DNA from: Nesterenkonia sandarakina | GTDB taxonomy: Bacteria; Actinomycetota; Actinomycetes; Actinomycetales; Micrococcaceae | NCBI RefSeq assembly: GCF_003003175.1 | Contig: NZ_PVTY01000010.1 | Coordinates: 62,001-126,000 of the forward strand | DNA: 64,000 nucleotides | Direction of reading: 5' to 3' | In this document: piece by piece, positions 53,019 to 62,302 of the stretch | Numbering within the stretch: position 1 is the stretch's first letter | Layout: the number at the start of each line of letters is the position of its first letter | Notes under the pieces: generated by a model | The model's database searches: none | Seen by the model: the letters and a program-made list of their open reading frames with translations, nothing else | Told to the model about the DNA's origin: nothing | Program-made: the position numbers and the translations under genes

Positions 53019-53122
53019 GCGCGCGGGTGGGACATGACCGCGGACATCACCCTGCGCCGTCGACCCGTGATGACTCGCAGGTGCGCCGGGTCATGTCAGG
53101 GGGCTCTGATTGAATGATCCCC

Positions 53123-56100
53123 ATGGAGTTCGATCAGTCCCAGCATCAGGTGCTTTCCGCCGCCGAGCGCCCCGGACATGGGCCGATCCTGAGCTTCGGG
53201 GGTCCCGGCAGCGGGAAGTCGACGCTGGCGGCGGAGCTGGCGCTGCGCCACCTCGAGTCCGGACAAGACTCCTCCCGGCTGCTGCTGCTCTCACCCACCC
53301 GCGCCACCTCCGCGGTGCTGCGCGAACAGGTCGAGGCGGCCTGGGCCGCCCGGGACACCAGCTCCCGCGGCGGGTCCCTCTCGGAGCAGCCCTCCCGGTC
53401 CTTTGCCTCATACGCCTTCTGGCTGCTCGGGGAGGCCCGGCGTCGGGAGATCCTCAGCTTCACCGCGCGCCGGCCTCGGCTGCTCTCCGGCGCCGAGCAG
53501 GACAGCATCATCCGGGAGCTGCTCGCGGCGGATCCCGCCAGCGGCCTGCCGCCGATCCACTGGCCCTCCTCGTTGGAAGAGGCTGCCGGCACGGACGGAT
53601 TCCGCAAGGAGATCCGCGAGCTCTTCGACCGCGCCGCCGAGTACGGTGTTTCACCCGAGCAGCTGCGCGGTCTGGCCGAGCAGTGCCGACGCCCGGAATG
53701 GGCCGCCGCCGCGGAGCTCTACCAGCGTTACCGCGAGGACCTCGACGCCGGCGCCAACGCCGACGCCTTCGACCCGGCGGGGCTGATCAACGAGGCCTGC
53801 AACCTGCTCGAGGAGAACCCCGAGTTCCTCGAGACCGAGCGTCAGCGGCTGCGCCGCATCGTCGTCGATGACCTGCAGGAGGCCACCCCGTCGGTGTATC
53901 GACTGCTGCGCCTGATCGGGGCCGGGGCCGACGTGCTGGCCTTCGCCAGCCCCGAGACCGCGGTGCAGGGCTTCCGCGGGGCACGCCCGGACAAGCTGCG
54001 CAGCTGGACCGTGGCGCCGCGCCGGGTCGCCGCCGAGAGCGTGCTCGGTCTGAATCCGGAGACCGACGCCGAGATCGAGGGCATCGTCCGGCGCAGCATC
54101 TCCGGCGCGATGACCCCGGACCCCTATGGCGGGCTGCCAGGGGTCGAGCCCAGCGTGATGGTGTTGGAAGGCAACCACCGGATCACTCCCGAAGTGGGCC
54201 GGGCCTACGCCCGCGCCCTGCGCCGGATCGCCCCAGCCGGACCCCAGCAGCCCCGCCAGCGCTGGCTGCAGCTGCTCAGCGAGACCACGACTGACCGGGT
54301 CGGCGCGGCACAGGGGTCCAGTGTGTCCACATCCCCGGGATCGACGTCCAAGGGCCAGAGTTCCCACGACCAGTCAACCCTCAGCCAGCCGCTGACCGAG
54401 CTGCCGGTCTCGACGCCCACGGGCACCGGGTCCTGCGCGGTGGAGATCGTGCCGGGGGACTACCTGGCCGAGCAGTTCGTCCTGCAGGAGGTTCTGGACC
54501 GGCACCACCGGCACGGGGTGCCCTTCGACCAGATCGCGGTCATCGCCCGCAACGGCGCGCTGCTGAAACGACTGGTGCGGATGTTCCAGACCCAGGGCGT
54601 CCCGGTGCGCCAGTCCATGAGCGACGTGATCCTCAATCAGGAGTCCGCAGTGGCCCCGCTGCTGCGCGTGCTGCGCCTGGTCACCGTCCAGCAGGACCCC
54701 GAGGCCGAACACCCCGTCACGCTGCCCGAAGTGCTCGCGCTGCTGACCAGCCGCTATGGCGAGACCGACTCGATGACCCTGCGCAGCCTGCGCCAGGTGC
54801 TGCGCAGCCAGGAGCGCCGCCGACTGCGTGCCGACTCAGACGTCTCCGACTCAGACGTCTCCGACTCTGGCCCGGCCGAGCCGCGCAGCTCCGACGAGCT
54901 GCTGGTCGCCGCCGCGAACGATGCGGCCGACCCGGTCTTCGAAGCGGTCCGCGCCCAGTCGCGGTTCCAGCACCTCACCCGCGGGCTGGAGCGGGTCGCC
55001 GCGATGCTCGCCGCCGGGCACGCTGCCGCGGGACCCTCCAGCGGGCCCGAGGAGCTGCTCTGGGAGATCTGGAACGCCGCCGACGTCAGCCGGCACTGGG
55101 CCGGCCTCACCCGCTGGGCCAGCGCGGAGGGTCGCCGTGCAGACCATGATCTTGACGCGGTGATGGCACTTTTCCAGGCCGCAGAACGATTCTCCGACCA
55201 GAACCCCGGGGCCTCGGCGATCGCGTTCGTGGACCACATCGAACGCCTGGAACTGCCCATGGACACCCTGGCGAAGACCTCCGCCGCCGACGCCGCGATC
55301 GAGGTCCTCACCCCCGCCAGCGCGGCAGGCCGTGAGTTCGACACCGTCATCCTCACCGGACTCCAGGAGGGCGCCTGGCCGAACCTGAACCCGCGCGGAC
55401 AACTGCTGGGCAGCGGACACCTCGTGGACGTCGTCGAGGGCCGCGCCGACGCGTCCGCCCAGTCACTGCTGGTCAAGCGGATGAACGTGCTCCAAGACGA
55501 GTACCGGCTCTTCGCCTCCGCGGTCTCCCGAGCCAAGAACCGGCTCTACGCGGTGGCCGTGCACGCCCAGGAGGAGAGCCCCTCCATGCTGCTGGACCTC
55601 GTGGTGCCGCCCGGGGAGCGCGAGGCCCGCAGCGGCGCCATCCCGCGCCCGATCACCGCCCACCGGCTGATCGCCGAGCTTCGCCGGCACCTCGAGATCA
55701 GCATCCAGACCGAGCTCGACGCCGACGCCGGGTCCAGCGCCGCCGAGTCCCACGATGATGAGACCACCGAGACCCAGCGTCGGGCGGCGGCCCGAGCGCT
55801 CGCCGTGCTCGCGGAGGGTGGACTCATCGGGGCCGAACCGCAGACCTGGTGGGGCCTGCCCGAGCTCAGCACCACTGCACCGCTGCTGGAGCCGGAGGAC
55901 GTCGTCCGGGTCTCGCCGTCCTCGGTGCAGAGCGCCATCGATGCGCCGCTGCAGTGGTTCACCGGTGCCGCCGGAGGGGTCGAGGCCACAGATTTCAGCC
56001 GGATGCTGGGCTCCCTGATCCACGAGATCGCCGAGCACCATCCGGCCGAGACCGACCGCGAGGTGCTGACAGCCGAGCTCGACGCACGCTGGGACAGCCT

Positions 56101-56755
56101 GGGACGCGAGGAGGGGTGGGAGACCGAGAAGGACCGCTCCCGTGCCCGCGTGATGCTCAAGAAGCTCGCCGGTTACTTCGGCCACGTCCAGGGCCAGGGT
56201 CGCCAGGTCATCGCCCGCGAGCTGCAGGTCGAAGCCAGTCTGGAGATCCCGCTGCCGCCTGAGGAACCAGGCGGACCAGCCCAGACGCGATCCGTCCTGA
56301 TCCGCGGCGTGATCGACCGTGTGGAACGCACCGAAGCCGGTGAGCTCTTCGTCATCGACCTCAAGACCGGTCGGCACAAACCCGCGCAGATCGAGATCCC
56401 CACCCACGGGCAGCTGGGCTCCTACCAGCTGCTGGTCGCGCTCGGCGCGGTGGACCGTGCCCTGCACGAGGCGCAGGAGACGGCACCACCTGCAGCCGAG
56501 ACGAGCGTCCCAGCACCCTCGCCGGGCAGAGGGGCCGCGCTGCTCCACGTGGGCACCACCGTGGCGAAGACCGACCTCCAGGAACAGCCTCCGCTCGGAC
56601 CGGAGGACACCTGGCCGATGGAACAGCTCACCCAGGCCGCCCAGGTGATGAGCGGTCGAGTCTTCTCCGCCTACCACTCACCGAACCAACAGCGCTGCCT
56701 GGTTGGCTCGCTCTGCCCGCTCTGTGAGAACACGAAACAGGTGACCCAGCCATGA
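53123..56755 (+). CDS. adnA: AdnA-like helicase-nuclease subunit
   Basis: A 1210-residue UvrD-type protein with a C-terminal RecB-type nuclease. Walker A SFGGPGSGKSTLAAELA is intact, but motif II is VVDDLQEATP rather than DExQ, and motif V (ASAAGREFDTVILTGLQEG) lacks the usual TxHxxKG, suggesting a weak motor, as expected for the AdnA subunit. VIRGVIDRV-like RGVIDRVERTEAGELFVIDLK plus TGRHK marks the nuclease. The C-terminus has CLVGSLCPLC, possibly metal-binding. A 15-bp in-frame tandem repeat at 54833-54862 gives DSDVSDSDVS. The start may be ATG 53114 or 53123; TTGAAT 7 nt before the latter suggests 53123. Confidence 0.9.
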   Translation: MEFDQSQHQVLSAAERPGHGPILSFGGPGSGKSTLAAELALRHLESGQDSSRLLLLSPTRATSAVLREQVEAAWAARDTSSRGGSLSEQPSRSFASYAFWLLGEARRREILSFTARRPRLLSGAEQDSIIRELLAADPASGLPPIHWPSSLEEAAGTDGFRKEIRELFDRAAEYGVSPEQLRGLAEQCRRPEWAAAAELYQRYREDLDAGANADAFDPAGLINEACNLLEENPEFLETERQRLRRIVVDDLQEATPSVYRLLRLIGAGADVLAFASPETAVQGFRGARPDKLRSWTVAPRRVAAESVLGLNPETDAEIEGIVRRSISGAMTPDPYGGLPGVEPSVMVLEGNHRITPEVGRAYARALRRIAPAGPQQPRQRWLQLLSETTTDRVGAAQGSSVSTSPGSTSKGQSSHDQSTLSQPLTELPVSTPTGTGSCAVEIVPGDYLAEQFVLQEVLDRHHRHGVPFDQIAVIARNGALLKRLVRMFQTQGVPVRQSMSDVILNQESAVAPLLRVLRLVTVQQDPEAEHPVTLPEVLALLTSRYGETDSMTLRSLRQVLRSQERRRLRADSDVSDSDVSDSGPAEPRSSDELLVAAANDAADPVFEAVRAQSRFQHLTRGLERVAAMLAAGHAAAGPSSGPEELLWEIWNAADVSRHWAGLTRWASAEGRRADHDLDAVMALFQAAERFSDQNPGASAIAFVDHIERLELPMDTLAKTSAADAAIEVLTPASAAGREFDTVILTGLQEGAWPNLNPRGQLLGSGHLVDVVEGRADASAQSLLVKRMNVLQDEYRLFASAVSRAKNRLYAVAVHAQEESPSMLLDLVVPPGEREARSGAIPRPITAHRLIAELRRHLEISIQTELDADAGSSAAESHDDETTETQRRAAARALAVLAEGGLIGAEPQTWWGLPELSTTAPLLEPEDVVRVSPSSVQSAIDAPLQWFTGAAGGVEATDFSRMLGSLIHEIAEHHPAETDREVLTAELDARWDSLGREEGWETEKDRSRARVMLKKLAGYFGHVQGQGRQVIARELQVEASLEIPLPPEEPGGPAQTRSVLIRGVIDRVERTEAGELFVIDLKTGRHKPAQIEIPTHGQLGSYQLLVALGAVDRALHEAQETAPPAAETSVPAPSPGRGAALLHVGTTVAKTDLQEQPPLGPEDTWPMEQLTQAAQVMSGRVFSAYHSPNQQRCLVGSLCPLCENTKQVTQP

Positions 56756-59700
56756 TGACCCTGGAGACCATGCGTTACAGCGCCCGCGACATCGCCGACG
56801 CGCTCCAACGTGACACCCCCGCCGAGAAGAGGCATTACCCCACCGCCGAACAGCAGGCGGTCATCGAATCCGGGCTGGACCCGATGCTCGTCGTCGCCGG
56901 CGCCGGGTCGGGCAAGACCGCCACCATGGCTGACCGGGTGGTCTGGCTGGTCGCCAACGGGATCGTGCGCCCGGACCAGATCCTCGGTGTGACCTTCACC
57001 AAGAAGGCCGCCGGAGAGCTGCGCGAACGGATCACCCGGAAGCTCGAGCAGCTCCTGGAGGCGGAGCTGATCTCTCCGGCCGATGTCGTGCCGGTGGAGG
57101 TCTCCGACACCGTGGAGCACGCCGACATCTCCGAGCTGCTGGCCCCGGCCGTGTCCACCTATCACTCCTACGCGAACACCCTGGTGACCGAATATGGTCT
57201 GCAGATCGGCCTGGAACCTGAGACTCAGCTCATCGGGGAGGCCAAGGCCTGGCAGCTGGTGCACCGGCTGGTCAGCGCATATGACCGTGCCGAGGTGCTG
57301 GTGGAGGCAGAACAGTCGGCGGGGAACCTCGCCGGATACGTGATGCGCCTGGCGGGGGACTGCGCCGAGCACCTGCAGTCCCCGGAGGCGGTGGAGGCCC
57401 ACCTCGACATTGAGCTGGCCCGGGTGGATGCCTGGCAGGAGGCCGGCGCGGCACTGAGCAAAGATCAGACCACGCTGGTCCGGGCGCTGCGCGTGCGCCG
57501 GGAGATGGCCGAGCTGGTCCGCCGCTACCAGGAGAAGAAGCTCACCGAAGGACTCATGGACTACGGGGACCTGCTGCGCTTCGCCGCGCAGATCGCCCAG
57601 GACGTCCCCAGTGCCGGGGAGGCCGAGCGGGAGAAGTACAAGGTGGTGCTCCTCGACGAGTTCCAGGACACCTCCTACGCGCAGCTCGCCCTCTTCAGCA
57701 GCCTCTACGGCGCCGGCGGCTCCGGCGGCGGGATGGGCCACGCGGTCACGGCCGTGGGGGATCCCAATCAGTCCATCTACGGGTTCCGTGGCGCCTCCGC
57801 CGGGCAGCTCTTCGATTTCCCCCAGTCCTTCCCCGCAGTGGACCCCGCCACGGATCAGCGTCGGCCCGCAGCACTGCTGCAGCTCACCATCGCCTGGCGC
57901 AACGGCGAGCGGATCCTCGACGTCGCCAACCGGCTGGTGACACCGTTCGCCCCGGACGCCGCAGACTCCCTCGACAAGCCGTGGCGCGCGCACAACGCGC
58001 ATCTGCGCGGGCAGCTGAGACCACTGAGCCCGCCCGACGGAGCCCACACCGCCACCGTGCGCTACGGCTGGTACACCTCAGACATCGAGGAATCCCAGGC
58101 GATCACCGAACAGCTGCGCGCCGTGCTGCGGCCCGAGACCCATCGCGACTCAGACCAGGAGGCCCCGAGCTGCGCGGTGCTGGCCCGGACCCGAGCCCAG
58201 CTGGAGACCATCGCCGAACAGCTGCGCCTCGCGGGACTGGACTATGAGCTGGTCGGACTCTCCGGGCTGCTGAGCACCTCCGAGGTGGCCGAGGTGCTCG
58301 CCTATCTGCGGGTCATCGCCGACCCCGGACGCTCCGATGCGCTGATCCGGATACTCGCCGGCGCCCGCTACCGGATCGGGCCCCGTGACCTGCTTCAGCT
58401 GCAGCGCTCCGCCCGCGACCTCGAAGGGCTGCGGCTGCGCGCGCCCATCTCGGAGCAGAACCAAGACAGCTCGAACGCGGGGGAAGGGGTCACCGACGCG
58501 GAGGACCGGTACGAGTCCACCGAGCTGGAGATGGACGAACGCGCCTCCCTGGTCGAAGCGTTGGAACGGCTCAAGGACTCCGCAGAGCACGCCGAGCAGC
58601 TCGGTCTGTCCGCTGAAGGGCACCGCCGGCTGCTGCTGGCGAAGGAGCAGATCCGGCGGCTCCGCCAGTGGGCCACGCTGGACCTCGGCGTGCTGATCCA
58701 ACGCATCGTCAGCGACACCGGTCTCGACATCGAGGTCGCGGCCCGGCCGTGGGAGGAACAGCACTATGCCGCACGGCAGCTCGACGCGCTGATCGATCAG
58801 GCCGAGAGCTACGCATCCACCGAGACCACCCCGGACCTGCGCAGCTTCCTGGACTGGCTGGACGCCGCCGAGGAGAAGGAACGCGGTCTGGAACAGGCGG
58901 ATGTCGAACCGACCCCCGGTGCGATCCAGCTGATGACCATCCACGCGTCCAAGGGACTCGAATGGGACGTGGTCGCCGTCGCCGGGCTGCGCGAGGACAA
59001 GTTCCCCAGCGCAAAAGCCGACCGCTGGACCGGCAGCAACGGCATGCTGCCGGCACGACTGCGCGGAGATCGCCGCAGCATCCCGCAGTGGGAGACCGAG
59101 CAGCCCGATCTGCGTTCCTGGGCCGTCTCGGCTGGAGTGGGCAGCTGGAAGCAGTTCACCGAAGACAACCGGGTCTTCACCGAGGACGTAAGGGACTTCA
59201 GTCGGGAGGAGGAACGACGCCTGGCCTACGTTGCGGTGACGCGGGCGAAGAAGCTGCTGCTGTGTACCGGCGCCTGCTTCTACGGCACCTCCGCCGGTAA
59301 GGAGCCCTCGGAGTTCCTCGAGGAGATCCGCGAGGTGGCCGACGGCTTCGGCGACGCATCGGCGGTGTTGGAGTGGGCGGAAGTCGCCGATATGAAGGAC
59401 AACCCGGTGGGCAATGACCTCTTCGGCGCCCAGTGGCCCTATGACCCGCTGGCTCCGCTGCCGATCGGCCGCTACCGGCGGCAGGTGGCGGAGGGGGAGC
59501 GGACCACGCTGCCGCAGGTCCACACGGTGGAATCTCCGAAGGTGCAGCCCGGTCGCCGAGCCGCGCTGACCCGTGCCGCCGGGCTGGTGGAACACGCCAT
59601 CGCCGACCGCGCGCAGCCTGCAGCAACATCCGACGATTCTGGTGCGGCGGCGCTGCCGCTGACTCCCTGGGAGCAGGAGGCCGAATGGGTCGTGGACCGG

Positions 59701-60423
59701 GCGCGAGAGCAGCAGCGCGGGACCGGAAAACCTCACTTCCCGGCGCACATCAGCGTCTCCAGCGTCGTGGGCATGGCCCGCAACGCGGAATCCATGGCCG
59801 AGTTCGCCCGCCGTCCCGTGCCGGTCAAACCCTCCCAGGCGGCACGTCGCGGCACCGTGATGCACGAATGGATCGAGGAGTTCTACGAGACCCGCAGCAG
59901 GCTGCCCGGGATCGAGGAGCCGCACCGCGGCGATGAGGACCTGGATGACGCCTTCGACCTCTCCACGGTCAAGGAGCGCTTCGTGGCTACCGAATGGGCG
60001 CACCGACGCCTGTACGCCGCGGAGATCCCAGTGGAGACAACACTGGAAGGTGTCGTGGTCCGTGGCCGGATCGACGCCATCTTCGGCAAGGACGACGCCG
60101 GCCAGGACCTCACCGCAGCCGATTTCGAGCGCTGGGAGCTGAAGTCAGCGGAGGACCGGAATGCTCAGATGCAGCAGTGCAGCTGGGACCTGGTCGATTG
60201 GAAGACCGGCATGGTGCCCACCGGAAAAGACCTGCGCGAGAAGCAGATCCAGCTGGCGGTCTACCGGCTGGCCTTCCACCGGCTCTACGGGGTGCCGCTG
60301 GAGCAGATCGGAGCATCTTTCTTCTACGTGGAGCATGGGGTGACCGTGCCAGGGACGAATCTTCCGGAGGAGGAAGCGCTGAGGCAGTACCTCCGCGATG
60401 CGCGCAGCTACTTCGGCGGATGA
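56752..60423 (+). CDS. adnB: AdnB-like helicase-nuclease subunit
   Basis: A 1223-residue partner of AdnA. The motor motifs are complete: VVAGAGSGKTATMADRV (I), VVLLDEFQDTSYAQL (II), GDPNQSIYGFRGA (III), MTIHASKGLEWDVVAVAGL (V), and RRLAYVAVTRAKK (VI). The nuclease lies in the last 300 residues with RRGTVMHEWIEEFYE and WDLVDWKTGM. As lead motor it unwinds and resects double-strand breaks. It overlaps the adnA stop (ATGATGA), so the subunits are made together. Its 3' end overlaps the convergent vsr by 16 bp, where the foreign island begins. Confidence 0.92.
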   Translation: MMTLETMRYSARDIADALQRDTPAEKRHYPTAEQQAVIESGLDPMLVVAGAGSGKTATMADRVVWLVANGIVRPDQILGVTFTKKAAGELRERITRKLEQLLEAELISPADVVPVEVSDTVEHADISELLAPAVSTYHSYANTLVTEYGLQIGLEPETQLIGEAKAWQLVHRLVSAYDRAEVLVEAEQSAGNLAGYVMRLAGDCAEHLQSPEAVEAHLDIELARVDAWQEAGAALSKDQTTLVRALRVRREMAELVRRYQEKKLTEGLMDYGDLLRFAAQIAQDVPSAGEAEREKYKVVLLDEFQDTSYAQLALFSSLYGAGGSGGGMGHAVTAVGDPNQSIYGFRGASAGQLFDFPQSFPAVDPATDQRRPAALLQLTIAWRNGERILDVANRLVTPFAPDAADSLDKPWRAHNAHLRGQLRPLSPPDGAHTATVRYGWYTSDIEESQAITEQLRAVLRPETHRDSDQEAPSCAVLARTRAQLETIAEQLRLAGLDYELVGLSGLLSTSEVAEVLAYLRVIADPGRSDALIRILAGARYRIGPRDLLQLQRSARDLEGLRLRAPISEQNQDSSNAGEGVTDAEDRYESTELEMDERASLVEALERLKDSAEHAEQLGLSAEGHRRLLLAKEQIRRLRQWATLDLGVLIQRIVSDTGLDIEVAARPWEEQHYAARQLDALIDQAESYASTETTPDLRSFLDWLDAAEEKERGLEQADVEPTPGAIQLMTIHASKGLEWDVVAVAGLREDKFPSAKADRWTGSNGMLPARLRGDRRSIPQWETEQPDLRSWAVSAGVGSWKQFTEDNRVFTEDVRDFSREEERRLAYVAVTRAKKLLLCTGACFYGTSAGKEPSEFLEEIREVADGFGDASAVLEWAEVADMKDNPVGNDLFGAQWPYDPLAPLPIGRYRRQVAEGERTTLPQVHTVESPKVQPGRRAALTRAAGLVEHAIADRAQPAATSDDSGAAALPLTPWEQEAEWVVDRAREQQRGTGKPHFPAHISVSSVVGMARNAESMAEFARRPVPVKPSQAARRGTVMHEWIEEFYETRSRLPGIEEPHRGDEDLDDAFDLSTVKERFVATEWAHRRLYAAEIPVETTLEGVVVRGRIDAIFGKDDAGQDLTAADFERWELKSAEDRNAQMQQCSWDLVDWKTGMVPTGKDLREKQIQLAVYRLAFHRLYGVPLEQIGASFFYVEHGVTVPGTNLPEEEALRQYLRDARSYFGG

Positions 60424-60887
60424 TTCCTGGTCGGAGCCGTGCGGAGGGCTGACTCGATGTCCAGCAAGACATCCTCGATCGATTCGTGCTCCCAGTAACG
60501 GAGTACGGTCCAGCCTTCGTCACCCAGAAGGCGCGAGGTCTCCACGTCGCGCGCTCGGTTGCCCGAGATCTTCTTGGACCAGTAGTCCTGGTTCGTCTTG
60601 GGCATGATGAAGTGCCTGGGGCAACCATGCCAATAACAGCCGTCGATCAGGACCACTACCTTGCGACGGGTGAACGCGATGTCGACACTGCGACGGCGGT
60701 CCGAAGCGAGTGGTCGGTAGTTGACGCGGAATCGCCATCCCCGAGCATGAAGCGCGCGCCTGATCAGGAGTTCAGGCTTTGTATCCCGACCCTTGTTCGC
60801 GCGCATGGTCAGGCGCGCATTTTCGGAGGAAGCCCAGGACTCTGACGTCAGACTGGCTCCGGTGCCATCAGCTTGGTGGCTGTCCAC
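60408..60887 (-). CDS. vsr: Very short patch repair endonuclease (Vsr)
   Basis: A 159-residue Vsr nicking endonuclease, which cuts next to T:G mismatches produced by deamination of 5-methylcytosine. The family motifs NARLTMRANKGRDTKPELL, RRSVDIAFTRRKVVVLIDG and CYWHGCPRHFIMPKTNQDYW are clear, with the metal-binding Asp in VDIAF. It starts with GTG inside the last 40 bp of the methylase gene, the usual dcm-vsr overlap. It therefore repairs damage caused by the neighbouring methylase; Vsr is also a predicted effector in MORC-type systems. Confidence 0.93.
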   Translation of the reverse strand: MDSHQADGTGASLTSESWASSENARLTMRANKGRDTKPELLIRRALHARGWRFRVNYRPLASDRRRSVDIAFTRRKVVVLIDGCYWHGCPRHFIMPKTNQDYWSKKISGNRARDVETSRLLGDEGWTVLRYWEHESIEDVLLDIESALRTAPTRNHPPK

Positions 60888-61933
60888 TTTATGTTGGCGG
60901 GGACGCTGGGGTACGGCTCCCCGCGGAACGATTTGAAGAGCGCTTCGAAGATGACTCTTGCACCTTCGACTGGCACCGCCATGCCGATCTGTTTGCGAAC
61001 GCTGCTGACACCACCGTGGAACCGGAAACCGTCGGGGAAGGTCTGGAGCCGAGCGCGCTCACGATTGGTCAGTGCTCGGTCCTCGGACCAGTGGTAAATG
61101 TGCGTGCCTCCGCCACCGGAACCTGTCACGGTGTAGCTGGGCTTGTTTCGTTCGAGTCGGCGGTAGATGTTGCTGAGAGTGACGCCCTTGACGTTTAGTG
61201 CCAGTTCTCCTTCGAGGCCCGCGTTGAATGCGTTCTTTCCCTCGGGGATCGCCCGGAGTCGCTTGATCACGTTGAGGCTGTGCCTTGTGGGTTCTTGGTG
61301 GCTCGCATTGGGTGCAATGCCCGCCAAAGCCTCTTGAACAGTGATGTGGTTGTTCACTGTATTTGGCGCGGGAATAGTGAACCTGACTCCTCGCTTTGCT
61401 TCGTCCTCGCGGATGCCGACGATGATGACGCGGTGTCGCTTCTGCGGGACCCCGTAGTCCTCGAATCGATAGAGATGAGGAGTCAGGCGGTATCCGGTGT
61501 CGGCCAAGGCGTTAAGGATCTGGGGAAGGGCCTGTCCAGCATTGGAGCTGCGCAGACCGGACACGTTCTCGGCGATGAACCAGCGCGGCTGCTTCTCCTT
61601 TAGGACCTCTACGCCATTCTGGTAAAGGGGGCCGAATCTTCCGTTGAGTCCAAGGTTCTCGCCCACCGTGCTGAAGTCGTTGCAGGGGAAGCCGAAGGCG
61701 AACCCATCGATTTCACCAAGGCCACCTATGTCGAGTGTTCTCACGTCTGAGCAGTGGACGTTCTCGGGCGCGACGTGGATGTTGCGCCGGTAGGTGGCGC
61801 ACGTGTCGGCATCGATGTCGTTCGCCCACGCGTGAACGAGTTCTACTCCCACATCGGTCGCAGCCTGACTGGCGCCCAGGGCCATGCCGCCGGGGCCTGA
61901 AAAAAACTCCCCCATTCTGAATCGTGCACTCAT
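60848..61933 (-). CDS. dcm: DNA (cytosine-5) methyltransferase
   Basis: A 361-residue C5-cytosine methylase. Motif I FFSGPGGMALGASQA, motif IV FGFPCNDFSTVGENL (catalytic Cys), motif VI ENVSGLRSS, motif VIII QKRHRVIIVG, motif IX RERARLQTFPDGF and a motif-X-like GMAVPVEGARVIFEAL are present. The target site depends on a short variable region and cannot be read. GGAGG lies 8 nt before the ATG. A 6-bp dyad (CTGTCC/GGACAG) sits in the leader. GC content is visibly lower than in the adnAB genes. It belongs with vsr and the divergent GHKL ATPase. Confidence 0.94.
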   Translation of the reverse strand: MSARFRMGEFFSGPGGMALGASQAATDVGVELVHAWANDIDADTCATYRRNIHVAPENVHCSDVRTLDIGGLGEIDGFAFGFPCNDFSTVGENLGLNGRFGPLYQNGVEVLKEKQPRWFIAENVSGLRSSNAGQALPQILNALADTGYRLTPHLYRFEDYGVPQKRHRVIIVGIREDEAKRGVRFTIPAPNTVNNHITVQEALAGIAPNASHQEPTRHSLNVIKRLRAIPEGKNAFNAGLEGELALNVKGVTLSNIYRRLERNKPSYTVTGSGGGGTHIYHWSEDRALTNRERARLQTFPDGFRFHGGVSSVRKQIGMAVPVEGARVIFEALFKSFRGEPYPSVPANIKWTATKLMAPEPV

Positions 61934-61951
61934 TCCGACTCCTCCGGTTAC

Positions 61952-61968
61952 CTGTCCCTTGCGGACAG
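61952..61968 (-). promoter_or_regulatory. Dyad in the dcm leader
   Basis: CTGTCC and GGACAG, spaced by 5 nt, lie 18-35 nt before the dcm ATG, a plausible repressor site or small RNA hairpin. Confidence 0.35.
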
Positions 61969-61981
61969 TTCAGCTCGTCCA

Positions 61982-61987
61982 AATCTA
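61982..61987 (-). promoter_or_regulatory. Possible dcm -10 box TAGATT
   Basis: TAGATT on the minus strand lies about 49 nt before the dcm ATG, leaving room for the dyad and the Shine-Dalgarno sequence. Confidence 0.3.
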
Positions 61988-62125
61988 GCAGCTCTCTGTG
62001 CACCCTGTCGTTGACACTTTGGTCGACGGACCATGCGCGTTCATTCGAATGTACCTTCGACCTAGGACACGAGACGGTGCACTTGTTCACCCCGTACGCT
62101 CCCGACCTCTTCGACGACGTCGGAG

Positions 62126-62174
62126 GACTGCCTCGGGGTGGTGACGTGGGCGGAACAGCTCTGCCGAGGCAGTC
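62126..62174. repeat. 11-bp inverted repeat upstream of the GHKL ATPase gene
   Basis: GACTGCCTCGG (62126-62136) and CCGAGGCAGTC (62164-62174) are perfect reverse complements with a 27-nt loop. Function unknown: operator, RNA hairpin or terminator. Confidence 0.5.
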
Positions 62175-62252
62175 GAGTCAGCGGTCGCCTAATCGTGCTT
62201 TGCGAAAAATGGACTCCAATAAGGGGTCCTGCTGTGGGACGTGTCATATGCG

Positions 62253-62258
62253 TATGAT
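62253..62258 (+). promoter_or_regulatory. Possible -10 box TATGAT for the GHKL ATPase gene
   Basis: TATGAT is near consensus and lies 45 nt before the ATG at 62303; no good -35 is visible. Confidence 0.35.
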
Positions 62259-62302
62259 TCGATTTAGCTTACTGATCGAACCAATGACCAAAGTGGAGCC
62301 TG

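Larger units (their letters stand above)
61934..62302. other. Divergent control region of the Dcm/MORC locus (369 bp, gene-free)
   Basis: This is the only gene-free stretch over 300 bp. It holds a dyad in the dcm leader, a minus-strand TAGATT (61982-61987), an 11-bp inverted repeat with a 27-nt loop (62126-62174) and an AT-rich end with TATGAT (62253-62258) before the ATPase gene. No convincing coding frame or tRNA was seen; a small RNA is possible. Confidence 0.5.
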
